From assembly GCA_902795665.1 (NCBI GenBank), contig CADBMA010000100.1, forward strand, positions 1-6,123: DNA of 6,123 bases. The letters are read 5' to 3'. Below are positions 1 to 5,611 of the stretch, in pieces. The notes beneath the pieces are model-generated. The model was given only the letters and a program-made list of their open reading frames with translations, had not been told where the DNA came from and searched no databases. The position numbers were made by a program, and so were the translations under genes. The DNA is from an uncultured Rhodospirillales bacterium. Lineage in GTDB: Bacteria > Pseudomonadota > Alphaproteobacteria > RF32 > CAG-239. Each line of letters starts with the position of its first letter. Position 1 is the stretch's first letter.

Positions 1-363
1 AAAAAAATAATTTGCGGTGATTTTAATATTGCCCCTTTAGAAAATGATGTCTGGAATCATCAATCAATGCTGAAAATTATTTCCCATACTCCTACTGAAA
101 TTGAAAAGCTGCTCAGCTTATATAAACGCGGCAAGTTCCATGACATTATCCGCCGAATATATCCCGATTCGCAAAAAGTTTATTCTTGGTGGAGCTATCG
201 CAACCCCAATTGGCAGACAAACAACAAAGGACGACGTTTGGACCACATATGGTGCAGCCGCGATATCATCAATCTTGTAGAAAATGTGACGATTCGCAAC
301 GATTTTCGTTCTTTAGAGCGTCCCTCAGATCATGTTCCGGTTATAGCAACATTAAATATTTAA
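1..363 (+). CDS. xthA: Exodeoxyribonuclease III, C-terminal part (5' end outside window)
   Basis: This is the last 120 codons of a Mg-dependent AP endonuclease / 3'-5' exonuclease of the endonuclease-exonuclease-phosphatase fold. The family repairs abasic sites and blocked 3' ends in the cytoplasm. The reading frame is open from base 1, so the gene starts upstream of the window. Family landmarks appear in order: GDFNIAP (fragment residues 6-12, with the catalytic-type Asp7 and Asn9), a DVW segment just after it, the aromatic WWSYR block (63-67), GRRLDHIW with Asp81-His82, and the closing ERPSDHVPV with Asp110-His111. These match the exonuclease III order GDxN ... WWxYR ... LDH ... SDHxPV, and no catalytic residue visible here is missing. 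A full-length member is about 260 aa, so roughly 140 residues are upstream. The gene runs into the oppositely oriented regulator gene and their ends overlap by 12 bp. The assignment to exonuclease III rather than another EEP nuclease is firm. Confidence 0.93.
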   Translation, partial: KKIICGDFNIAPLENDVWNHQSMLKIISHTPTEIEKLLSLYKRGKFHDIIRRIYPDSQKVYSWWSYRNPNWQTNNKGRRLDHIWCSRDIINLVENVTIRNDFRSLERPSDHVPVIATLNI

Positions 364-375
364 CGAATAACCGGA
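336..375. repeat. Inverted repeat over the convergent gene ends
   Basis: TCCGGTTAT (336-344) is perfectly complementary to ATAACCGGA (367-375), a 9-bp stem. Inside the loop lies the perfect 12-bp palindrome TTAAATATTTAA (352-363). Its left end is the TAA stop of the leftward regulator gene and its right end is the TAA stop of the rightward exonuclease gene. A transcript of either strand could form a hairpin here. There is no T-tract on either side, so it is not a canonical intrinsic terminator. A bidirectional transcript-end or mRNA-stabilising structure is an inference. Confidence 0.5.
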
Positions 376-972
376 TTCTTCCGTCAAAACCAAAGGATTT
401 TTACTGACTTCACCTTCAATTTTCTGACGCAGCCTATATATATGTGTTTCTACTGTATGCGTTGTCGCGTCAGGATTATACCCCCACACCTCTGACAAAA
501 GCTCATTTTTAGAAACCGTCTTAGGATGTGCCTTATATAAATAGTTCAAAATCATAACCTCGCGCTCGGTTAATTTAACTGTGCGTTCTGATTTTTGTTC
601 CTTAATTTCTCTCCGCCCGCTATCAAGAACATAACCGCCGAACGACAAAAAAACTTCACTGCTGCGCAATAGCATATTTACACACGATAAAACTCTGTCC
701 AATAAAACTCTCAAGCGCAAAGGTTTATTAAACACTATCACCGATTCGGCAAACCCCTCGTTCTCCTCACCCAGAAAAATTATCGGCGCTTGTCGCAAGC
801 GTTTTTGTAAATTAACCACATACTCAGCATCTTCATCAACAATTGCGGCATCAAACACCACATCTTCTGACCACTCTTCCACAATCGTAAATTCCGGCGC
901 ATATAAATCCAGTTGTTCTCTTAAATCTACACTCAAAATCGGCGAAGAAGACACAAACAAAATATTCGGCAT
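352..972 (-). CDS. OmpR/PhoB-type response regulator with degenerate receiver
   Basis: This is a 206-aa transcription factor. The C-terminal winged helix (about 105-206) is intact: LTEREVMILNYLY (134-146), SKNELLSEVWGY (154-165), then the recognition-helix stretch THTVETHIYRLRQKI (171-185) and a wing ending in GYSL. The N-terminal receiver (1 to about 100) is unusual. The acidic pair expected after the first strand is Ser8-Ser9, although Asp46 (AIVD) and Lys83 (NKPLRL) remain as candidate phospho-acceptor and conserved lysine. The regions for helices 3 and 4 look shortened, giving a receiver of about 95-100 residues instead of about 120. Start choice: ATG at 972 has AGAGGA at 984-979, six bases upstream. 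The frame stays open back to 1077, but the extra residues lie over porin codons and have no ribosome site. It follows the porin by 10 bp and probably shares its transcript. No histidine kinase gene is in the window. Phosphorylation-independent action is inferred. Confidence 0.88.
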   Translation of the reverse strand: MPNILFVSSSPILSVDLREQLDLYAPEFTIVEEWSEDVVFDAAIVDEDAEYVVNLQKRLRQAPIIFLGEENEGFAESVIVFNKPLRLRVLLDRVLSCVNMLLRSSEVFLSFGGYVLDSGRREIKEQKSERTVKLTEREVMILNYLYKAHPKTVSKNELLSEVWGYNPDATTHTVETHIYRLRQKIEGEVSKNPLVLTEESGYSLNI

Positions 973-978
973 TTTATT

Positions 979-984
979 TCCTCT
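979..984 (-). promoter_or_regulatory. Ribosome binding site overlapping the porin stop codon
   Basis: On the minus strand AGAGGA lies six bases before the ATG at 972 and shares bases with the porin TAG stop (985-983). This decides the regulator start against upstream in-frame ATGs and suggests that regulator translation is coupled to porin translation. Confidence 0.75.
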
Positions 985-2098
985 AGAATTTGACTCCAAT
1001 TCCTGCAATTCCGGCATAACCTTTATTGCTGTCTTCTGATGTCTTTCCATCAAATTTACCATAAGCAACTGCCGCATATAAATTCAAATAGCGATTAAAC
1101 TGATACGAGTTTGAAAACTGCACAATTTCATCTTTATAATCTTTTCCTTCCGCCCGTGAATAAAAATATGTAAGCGCTGTTTTAAATGGACCAAATTCGT
1201 AACTAATACCGGCATTATATGCCCAAGCATTTCGATATCCGTCAAAATAATCTGTACCTTTACGAACCGGCAAGTTCATTTTTGCATCATAGTGATTAAC
1301 CCAACTGCGCCGTAATCCGCCGCCGACTGTCCACCCCTTGCGATAGACATTCATGCCCACTGACACCTCTTGATCATTGTCGGCAAAATAAGCTGCTCCC
1401 AAAGAGCCGGAAAAAGTAAACCCAGCCGCATCTTCGGTATGCGAAACCGCTGCAATATAGCCGGACTTGTTCTTATACGAAGCATTGCGATTAATCAAAC
1501 CGTCTCGGCTATAACTTTCCGGAACATACGAAAAACCAAACATTGTTCCGTTATTAAATTCCGGCGAAATATATGTTGCTTTGAGCGCGGTGCCGTCAGT
1601 ATTAATATCGGTAGAATTAAGAGTGCGATATCCCGTTCCTCTGTGATTACGCTGCCAGTTAGGATTGGCAATAAAATTTACAATATCGCTCTGGTTTACA
1701 TTCAGAACATCTATTGATGGAGCGCTGACACCCAGCTGATATGCCGCATTATAACTCTGTCCCAAAATCATTTTACCATATGGCGATTCGAAAACACCAT
1801 AAACCTCTTCGCCCCACACACCATGATTATAATCCTTCAGCTGTTGGTCAACACCATAGTGCAAATCTGCATATACACCTATATTATACTTATCATTAAA
1901 TATATATTGAGCAATGGCACTGCCGCTGAAACGCATCGGCAAATTATTATGCGATTGGTCCTTAACATAATCTGTATCAAAATTGCTATATCCATACAAA
2001 GCTTTGGCTTTACCAAAAGCCTCAAAATTCCACTCTGCCCTAGCTTGGCCGCTCATTATCGCCATCATACCGCAAAGCATCAATATTTTTTTCATCAT
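983..2098 (-). CDS. Outer-membrane porin (general Gram-negative porin type)
   Basis: This is a 371-aa secreted beta-barrel protein, expected to form a diffusion channel in the outer membrane. A signal peptide is clear: MMKKI, a hydrophobic core, and SGQARA with cleavage likely after Ala21. The mature part is rich in Gly, Tyr, Phe and Asn and alternates in the barrel pattern (for example IGVYADLHYGV, TGYRTLNSTD, WTVGGGLRR, AYNAGISYEFG). It contains the porin-like stretch EEVYGVFESPYGKMILGQ and ends in GIGVKF, with the terminal Phe used by the BAM insertion machinery. The length fits a 16-stranded porin. Two ATG codons are in tandem (2098 and 2095). AGAGAG at 2108-2103 is four bases from the first and seven from the second, so the second may be the true start. 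A -10 box is present upstream (2133-2128). It is first in a leftward unit with the response regulator. The substrate cannot be read from the sequence. Confidence 0.85.
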   Translation of the reverse strand: MMKKILMLCGMMAIMSGQARAEWNFEAFGKAKALYGYSNFDTDYVKDQSHNNLPMRFSGSAIAQYIFNDKYNIGVYADLHYGVDQQLKDYNHGVWGEEVYGVFESPYGKMILGQSYNAAYQLGVSAPSIDVLNVNQSDIVNFIANPNWQRNHRGTGYRTLNSTDINTDGTALKATYISPEFNNGTMFGFSYVPESYSRDGLINRNASYKNKSGYIAAVSHTEDAAGFTFSGSLGAAYFADNDQEVSVGMNVYRKGWTVGGGLRRSWVNHYDAKMNLPVRKGTDYFDGYRNAWAYNAGISYEFGPFKTALTYFYSRAEGKDYKDEIVQFSNSYQFNRYLNLYAAVAYGKFDGKTSEDSNKGYAGIAGIGVKF

Positions 2099-2124
2099 TT
2101 CACTCTCTGTTTTATTAATAACTG

Positions 2125-2174
2125 CTCATTATATACCGTCTTTTGATTTAAAAAATATTAAAACTCATTTTATA
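2125..2174. repeat. Two direct copies of CTCATTwTATA upstream of the porin
   Basis: CTCATTATATA (2125-2135) and CTCATTTTATA (2164-2174) match at 10 of 11 bases, start 39 bp apart and have the same orientation. The first overlaps the porin -10 box. They could be regulator sites or a chance match in AT-rich DNA. The second copy is not accompanied by a recognisable -35. Confidence 0.3.
2128..2133 (-). promoter_or_regulatory. Candidate -10 box of the porin promoter
   Basis: A perfect TATAAT is read on the minus strand and would give a leader of about 20-25 bases before the porin ATG. No good -35 hexamer is seen at 16-18 bp spacing, where the sequence is only A/T-rich. The promoter may therefore depend on an activator or AT-rich UP-like DNA. 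Based on the sequence match only. Confidence 0.5.
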
Positions 2175-2181
2175 AAAAATA

Positions 2182-2209
2182 TAGACAAAATTTATTTTTG
2201 TGCTATATT
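2182..2209 (+). promoter_or_regulatory. Sigma-70-type promoter of the 73-aa gene
   Basis: TAGACA (2182-2187) and TATATT (2204-2209) each differ from the consensus hexamer at one position and are 16 bp apart. The start site would fall near 2216, leaving a very AT-rich leader of about 28 bases before ATG 2244. Confidence 0.6.
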
Positions 2210-2243
2210 AAAAACAATATTAATTATTTAAAAATTAAAAAAT

Positions 2244-2465
2244 ATGGACCTCACAATCGAAGAAATCCGCGACCAATATGCAGGTTACTCTTGCAGCGAC
2301 TTGGTTGCCGAAAGGAAAAAATTGTCTCGTCAACTTGACGATGAGAAAAAGAGCTTTTCAGTTCTCAAATCCAACATCGATCAGAAAAAACTGCGCGTTG
2401 CAGTACTCAACGAAATGTTGGAAGATGAGAACATGATGGACGACTTTATGGGGGACACCCTGTAG
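2244..2465 (+). CDS. Small acidic coiled-coil protein, function unknown
   Basis: This is a 73-aa protein that I do not recognise. It is soluble, with no signal peptide or membrane segment. Residues about 18-60 look like one long amphipathic helix rich in Lys, Glu and Leu (DLVAERKKLSRQLDDEKK, then KSNIDQKKLRVAVLNEMLE), which suggests a coiled coil. The tail is strongly acidic and Met-rich (EDENMMDDFMGD). It looks real: a near-consensus promoter lies upstream, a strong terminator lies 15 bp after its TAG stop, and codon use resembles the neighbouring genes. No Shine-Dalgarno sequence is visible; the leader is nearly all A and T, which may favour ribosome binding by lack of structure. Being monocistronic with tight ends suggests separate, perhaps abundant expression. 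An oligomeric adaptor or a nucleoid- or ribosome-associated protein is possible but not shown. Confidence 0.75.
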   Translation: MDLTIEEIRDQYAGYSCSDLVAERKKLSRQLDDEKKSFSVLKSNIDQKKLRVAVLNEMLEDENMMDDFMGDTL

Positions 2466-2480
2466 TCTCGTCCAAAAACT

Positions 2481-2512
2481 AAACTTCCGTGATAAAATCC
2501 GGAAGTTTTTTT
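2481..2512 (+). terminator. Intrinsic terminator after the 73-aa gene
   Basis: A perfect 9-bp stem, AAACTTCCG (2481-2489) with CGGAAGTTT (2500-2508), encloses a 10-base loop. It runs into seven T residues (2506-2512). It ends the transcript of the small gene and separates it from the 255-aa gene. Confidence 0.88.
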
Positions 2513-2541
2513 GTGGCAAAAAGAAAATATTGCTGTATTAT
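2513..2541 (+). promoter_or_regulatory. Possible promoter of the 255-aa gene
   Basis: GTGGCA (2513-2518, four of six matches to TTGACA) and TATTAT (2536-2541, five of six matches to TATAAT) are separated by 17 bp. The site begins directly after the terminator T-tract. The predicted start near 2548 gives a leader of about 24 bases. The -35 is weak. Confidence 0.45.
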
Positions 2542-2560
2542 GAGGCATATTTGTTTCAGC

Positions 2561-2564
2561 GGAG
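2561..2564 (+). promoter_or_regulatory. Ribosome binding site that selects the start at 2572
   Basis: GGAG lies seven bases before the ATG at 2572 but only one base before the ATG at 2566. Spacing therefore favours 2572 over 2566 and over a TTG at 2530, which has no ribosome site. Confidence 0.65.
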
Positions 2565-2571
2565 AATGGAA

Positions 2572-3339
2572 ATGGAATATACAAATTTTAACATCAATAA
2601 CCCAGAACAACAAATTGATGCTATGTTTCAAAAAGTAAAAGGGCTTAGTTATAACAATATCAACGAAATTATGCGCACCACCGCAGAGGTTGAAAGATTG
2701 TTCAGCCGCTACCGCAACAACACCGAACTGTTAATCCTGCAAACCCGATTGCAAATACTAAACTCTCAAGAACAAAAAGCTCGCGCCATTGCCAACCAAG
2801 TTTGGCAAATTGGCGGCAATATTCGTATTGAATATGAAAAAATGTATTTAAGTGACTTAATCAACCTCGGCATGATTGATATGGCTACCATTTTAATTAA
2901 ACCACGCTTCCAAAACATTGCCGAAAATATAAAAATTTTTCCGCTTGAGATGATTCGTTATGCCCTCATAACCGGCAACACATCTTTGTTAAAAAAAATA
3001 TCCTCTGCCGCCGCAAACAAACCTTTATTTCAGGCTTTAGCTCAGTTTGCAAATACTTATCAACACGCTCGCTACGATTCGCATTTTGCAAACATTCAGA
3101 AAATTGTGCTTGAAAACATCGGCAACGTAATTTGCGGATATGATTTTAATTTTTACACTGATCGCGGTTTTACCGATATTGATATTATCTTATATTTCAG
3201 CAACTATGATTTCAACCTTAATCAGTATAAAATGCTGATTAATAACAAAATAGACGGCTATTGCCTTACCGCTGGAATTAAAAGAATTCACAACCTTAAT
3301 TTTGTATTCCGCAAAATTAAGGACCACCCAAAAATATAG
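2572..3339 (+). CDS. Uncharacterised 255-aa protein
   Basis: I do not recognise this protein. It has no signal peptide and no membrane segment, so it is probably cytoplasmic. Residues about 10-180 look almost all helical, with paired-helix spacing (INEIMRTTAEVERLFSRY, TELLILQTRLQILNSQEQKARAIANQVW, KMYLSDLINLGMIDMATILI, SLLKKISSAAANKPLFQALAQF). This resembles an alpha-solenoid or TPR-like fold without a canonical TPR motif. The last 70 or so residues switch to alternating aromatic, strand-like segments (ICGYDFNFYTDRG, DIDIILYFSNYDFNL, LNFVFRKI), suggesting a separate alpha/beta end domain. Start chosen at ATG 2572 for its GGAG site. It is convergent with the envelope operon, with six bases between the two stop codons and no terminator seen between them. 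Codon use is like its neighbours, so recent transfer is not suggested. A helical scaffold with a small binding domain is a guess from composition only. Confidence 0.72.
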   Translation: MEYTNFNINNPEQQIDAMFQKVKGLSYNNINEIMRTTAEVERLFSRYRNNTELLILQTRLQILNSQEQKARAIANQVWQIGGNIRIEYEKMYLSDLINLGMIDMATILIKPRFQNIAENIKIFPLEMIRYALITGNTSLLKKISSAAANKPLFQALAQFANTYQHARYDSHFANIQKIVLENIGNVICGYDFNFYTDRGFTDIDIILYFSNYDFNLNQYKMLINNKIDGYCLTAGIKRIHNLNFVFRKIKDHPKI

Positions 3340-3345
3340 CCGAAT

Positions 3346-4386
3346 CTAAAAAGAACGTTCCTTGCGTTTTCTTTCATTGTGCTCAATGCGAAGAAGCATT
3401 TTTTCGCCTGTTTTTTGCAACAACTTTTTCAGCAGATTCATTGCTACTTCTTGTTCATTTTCATCATTTTCAAACAGCACAAACCGATTCTGATGATCGT
3501 TTATTGAACCATCAGCACCCAAAATTTTCAATTCGGTTGAAACCACCATCTGCAACCTGCGCGTTTTTGAATTAAGGTTATCAATCTTGGCCTTTAAAAC
3601 TTTAGGATAGATCATATAATCTGCCCCATCTTGGTTATCCAATATTGCATACACTTCTTCATTGCTGAAAAAATTTTTCAAAACACCTATTGGCTTAGAA
3701 GAGTATGTATTATTTGAAAATTCAACCGGAGCAATATACACCAAAGTTTTAACCGGTTCTTCTGCTGTTGGAGCGCTATGTTGCTCAACGTCCAAAACAT
3801 CATTGCTTTGATTTTTGCCTTCAACACTCTCCGATTCGATATCCGGCTTATAGGCCACTTCTGCTTTTGTTGGCTCCGGAATCTTATCAAATTCTTTCGG
3901 TCCGTTATACATAACCTCTGCATTAGACGGTTTGTTTTCTTTTATCGGCTCATTTTTTTCTTCTACAATCCCATTAGCCTTTTTAAAGTCATATTCCGGA
4001 GCCGGATTTGACGGCGAATAATTTGCAATCACCGTAACCACATCTGCCGCAGGAATAGCTCCATTTACCTCAACACATAATTCATTATCGTCTTGACTGG
4101 TAGTACGCACCGACATATTCCGCACATAATTATCAACCAGATTATAAACAATCACATTATAATCATGCTCAAGCATTTGTGAACGCAATTCTGCCAGTGA
4201 TGGTATTTTGCTCACCGCATTATAACTAGCTTTATCCGTAACTCTTACCCGAACACTCGATTTTGCCTGATTGTTACTAAAAATTTCACACGCCGTCCCA
4301 GAAATTTTTACCATATCATCTTCCGCCGACACAGCAGACGGTATGCATATCAACATGGCTATATAAATACAAAGTGCTTTTTTCAT
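3346..4386 (-). CDS. Secreted envelope protein with N- and C-terminal domains joined by a P/E/K-rich linker
   Basis: This is a 346-aa protein. Residues 1-21 form a signal peptide ending AVSA, with no lipobox, so it is probably periplasmic. Residues about 25-121 form a first domain (VKISGTACEIFS, SSVRVRVTDKASYNAV, NVIVYNLVDNYVRNMSV, LCVEVNGAIP). Its pattern recalls the N-terminal domain of FlgT or LPP20-type envelope proteins; this is a weak, from-memory resemblance. Residues 122-212 are a low-complexity linker rich in Pro, Glu, Lys and Asn. It includes the near-repeat PSNAEVMYN / PTKAEVAYK. Residues 213-300 form a second domain (TLVYIAPVEFSNNTYSS, GADYMIYPKV, ELKILGADG) whose landmarks parallel the lipoprotein encoded just upstream. 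The tail is very basic (ERKRKERSF). The start ATG at 4386 shares its A with the TGA stop of the upstream gene, with GGTGG just before it, indicating translational coupling. Function is not established. Confidence 0.8.
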   Translation of the reverse strand: MKKALCIYIAMLICIPSAVSAEDDMVKISGTACEIFSNNQAKSSVRVRVTDKASYNAVSKIPSLAELRSQMLEHDYNVIVYNLVDNYVRNMSVRTTSQDDNELCVEVNGAIPAADVVTVIANYSPSNPAPEYDFKKANGIVEEKNEPIKENKPSNAEVMYNGPKEFDKIPEPTKAEVAYKPDIESESVEGKNQSNDVLDVEQHSAPTAEEPVKTLVYIAPVEFSNNTYSSKPIGVLKNFFSNEEVYAILDNQDGADYMIYPKVLKAKIDNLNSKTRRLQMVVSTELKILGADGSINDHQNRFVLFENDENEQEVAMNLLKKLLQKTGEKMLLRIEHNERKRKERSF

Positions 4387-5009
4387 CACCACCAACTCTG
4401 ATCGTCATTAGTTATCGGGCTCAGCATTTCAACCCATGAGCCGACTTCTTTACCATCTTTGTCTGTCAGCACCAGCTTATATACCACAACTTCTGTGCCT
4501 CTGCTTGCAATAAGGTTACTGCTGATATGCGTATCCAACACATAATCGGCACGGCGCAATGAATCTACAATCAGATAGCTATGCGATCCCGTAACAATAT
4601 CTTTTGTCACCTTCATTGCATATCCAGAGTTTTCCGGCACTGATGTTGTTCCTTCAAGGAGGGGATCTTTTATGTATAGTGTCGGATATTTAGCATTTTC
4701 ATACAGCGGAGTCGTTTCTCTCAGCATTTTATTCACGGCGCGTGAGGCCAATATCGTATACACCTTTTGTGACGCGGTTTCATGATATGGCTTCACAACA
4801 TACGGCACATAATCTGTCCGTTGTTTAATGTTTTCAGACTTCTCTTTTTCTTTTACAACAACTTCTTTAGTTGCACTGAGATTGTCTTCGGTATTTTGAA
4901 TATCAACAACCAGCGGCGCCCTTTCGACCGGTGTAGCATTTTCAAAAATCGCACCTTTGGCGCACGCGCCCAATCCCAATACAGCACACAAAGCATACAA
5001 AATTTTCAT
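4386..5009 (-). CDS. Outer-membrane lipoprotein, possibly LpoB/CsgG-like
   Basis: This is a 207-aa lipoprotein. MKILYALCAVLGLGAC is a lipoprotein signal with lipobox LGAC and lipidated Cys16. The residue after it is Ala, not Asp, which fits Lol export to the outer membrane. A flexible charged stretch (about 17-75) precedes a globular domain with helices around 76-100 (ASQKVYTILASRAVNKML), TLYIKDPLLEG (110-120), YLIVDSLRRADYVLDTHIS (145-163) and VVVYKLVLTDKDGKEVGSW (174-192). It ends in Ser-Trp-Trp. The layout of lipid anchor, linker, then a domain with an ADYVL strand and a paired hairpin recalls LpoB-type synthase activators and CsgG-like folds. This is a structural impression, not a family match. 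ATG 5009 has GGAGG nine bases upstream; an upstream in-frame ATG at 5036 would bury the signal peptide. It is first of two genes, with TGATG coupling to the next, and has its own promoter. Confidence 0.82.
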   Translation of the reverse strand: MKILYALCAVLGLGACAKGAIFENATPVERAPLVVDIQNTEDNLSATKEVVVKEKEKSENIKQRTDYVPYVVKPYHETASQKVYTILASRAVNKMLRETTPLYENAKYPTLYIKDPLLEGTTSVPENSGYAMKVTKDIVTGSHSYLIVDSLRRADYVLDTHISSNLIASRGTEVVVYKLVLTDKDGKEVGSWVEMLSPITNDDQSWW

Positions 5010-5038
5010 CGGACTTTTCCTCCATATTATTTGCAACC

Positions 5039-5067
5039 AACATAGATGATTTTTCCGCTTTTATCAA
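5039..5067 (-). promoter_or_regulatory. Promoter of the lipoprotein operon
   Basis: On the minus strand TTGATA (5067-5062, five of six matches) and TATGTT (5044-5039, four of six) are 17 bp apart. The predicted start near 5032 gives a leader of about 23 bases containing the GGAGG site. Confidence 0.55.
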
Positions 5068-5086
5068 ACAATTTTTTGCAATTGTT
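5067..5086. repeat. Inverted repeat between divergent -35 boxes (operator candidate)
   Basis: AACAATT (5067-5073) and AATTGTT (5080-5086) are perfect inverted copies separated by six bases. The left arm touches the -35 of the leftward promoter at 5067, and the right arm covers the first two bases of the -35 of the rightward promoter. The symmetry suits a dimeric regulator acting on both genes. No binding protein can be named. Confidence 0.45.
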
Positions 5087-5113
5087 GCCAAAGTTAATTT
5101 TATGTTTTATATT
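5085..5113 (+). promoter_or_regulatory. Promoter of the DUF1294 / ABC transporter unit
   Basis: TTGCCA (5085-5090) and TATATT (5108-5113) each differ from the sigma-70 consensus at one position, with an ideal 17-bp spacer. The predicted start near 5120 gives a leader of about 26 bases, with AAGGA at 5135-5139. Confidence 0.68.
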
Positions 5114-5145
5114 GCCCTAGATTAACAACTATTCAAGGATAAAAT

Positions 5146-5601
5146 ATGGTTCTTATAATAACTGCAACACTATTAGGAATGTTGTTTTTAATACCTCCTC
5201 TGCGCCGCAACAACTTTTATATGCTGCATCTACTTTTGGTCACAGCCGCAGCCTGGTATATTGAAAACACTTATTTTCCCAAAGTCGGAATAGCTGAATT
5301 TATTATCAAATGGCGTAGTGTTGTCCTGATTTTTTTAGTTTTGCACCTAATATCAATAAACTTTGTTACCTTTGTTGCTTATGGAGTTGATAAAAGAGCC
5401 GCCCGCAGCGGATTATGGCGAATTCCGGAAAATCAGTTACACAGCTTAGAGTTTATGGGGGGATGGTGCGGCGCCATAATCGGTCAAAAATTTTTCCGTC
5501 ACAAAAACAAAAAGCGCAGTTATCAGTCATTTTTTTGGGCGTTACTAGCGCTAGAAATATTTATAATCTACGCCATTCTCAAATATATGCATTTTATATA
5601 G
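5146..5601 (+). CDS. DUF1294 family inner-membrane protein
   Basis: This is a 151-aa membrane protein of unknown biochemical role. The DUF1294 signature is clear in the second half: INFVTFVAYGVDKRAARSG (71-89), WRIPENQLHSLEFMGGWCGA (91-110), then GQKFFRHKNKKRSYQ (113-127) and FFW (129-131). The family hallmark is YG-x-DKRAA followed by WRIPE, a GGW-GA turn, and RHK-x-KRS-x-Q. Hydrophobic segments lie at about 2-18, 24-40, 57-79 and 130-147; the GGW region may form a further short membrane segment. This member has an N-terminal two-helix extension before the domain; in many relatives a cold-shock domain is fused there, and none is present here. ATG 5146 has AAGGA six bases upstream. It is first in a rightward unit with the MsbA-like gene 10 bp downstream, so it may act near lipid transport, but no function is established for the family. 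Confidence 0.88.
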   Translation: MVLIITATLLGMLFLIPPLRRNNFYMLHLLLVTAAAWYIENTYFPKVGIAEFIIKWRSVVLIFLVLHLISINFVTFVAYGVDKRAARSGLWRIPENQLHSLEFMGGWCGAIIGQKFFRHKNKKRSYQSFFWALLALEIFIIYAILKYMHFI

Positions 5602-5611
5602 GAAAAACATC

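Noticed and set aside
973..1077. In-frame upstream extension of the response regulator to an ATG at 1077
   Set aside because: It overlaps the end of the porin gene, has no ribosome site, and the added residues do not fit a receiver; ATG 972 has AGAGGA at good spacing and starts exactly where a receiver begins.
1370..2231. Rightward open frames opposite the porin (1370-1717, 1823-2146, 1983-2231)
   Set aside because: They are antisense to a clear porin, have no ribosome sites or domain-like composition, and read as low-complexity translations of the opposite strand.
2530..2571. TTG start at 2530 for the 255-aa protein
   Set aside because: It overlaps the predicted -10 box and has no ribosome site, whereas ATG 2572 has GGAG seven bases before it.
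2381..2584. Leftward open frame across the 73-aa gene end and terminator
   Set aside because: It crosses a strong terminator and the start of the next gene, has no promoter or ribosome site, and conflicts with two better supported genes.
3353..3360. Palindrome GAACGTTC as a terminator between convergent genes
   Set aside because: It is a self-complementary 8-mer with no loop and no T-tract, lying in the last codons of the leftward gene.
3687..4011. Open frames in other phases across the linker of the 346-aa protein (3687-3923 on -, 3778-4011 on +)
   Set aside because: They arise from the low-complexity linker sequence, lack start signals and show no protein-like features.
4782..5045. Rightward open frame opposite the lipoprotein N-terminus
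   Set aside because: It is antisense to a well supported lipoprotein signal and lacks a ribosome site.
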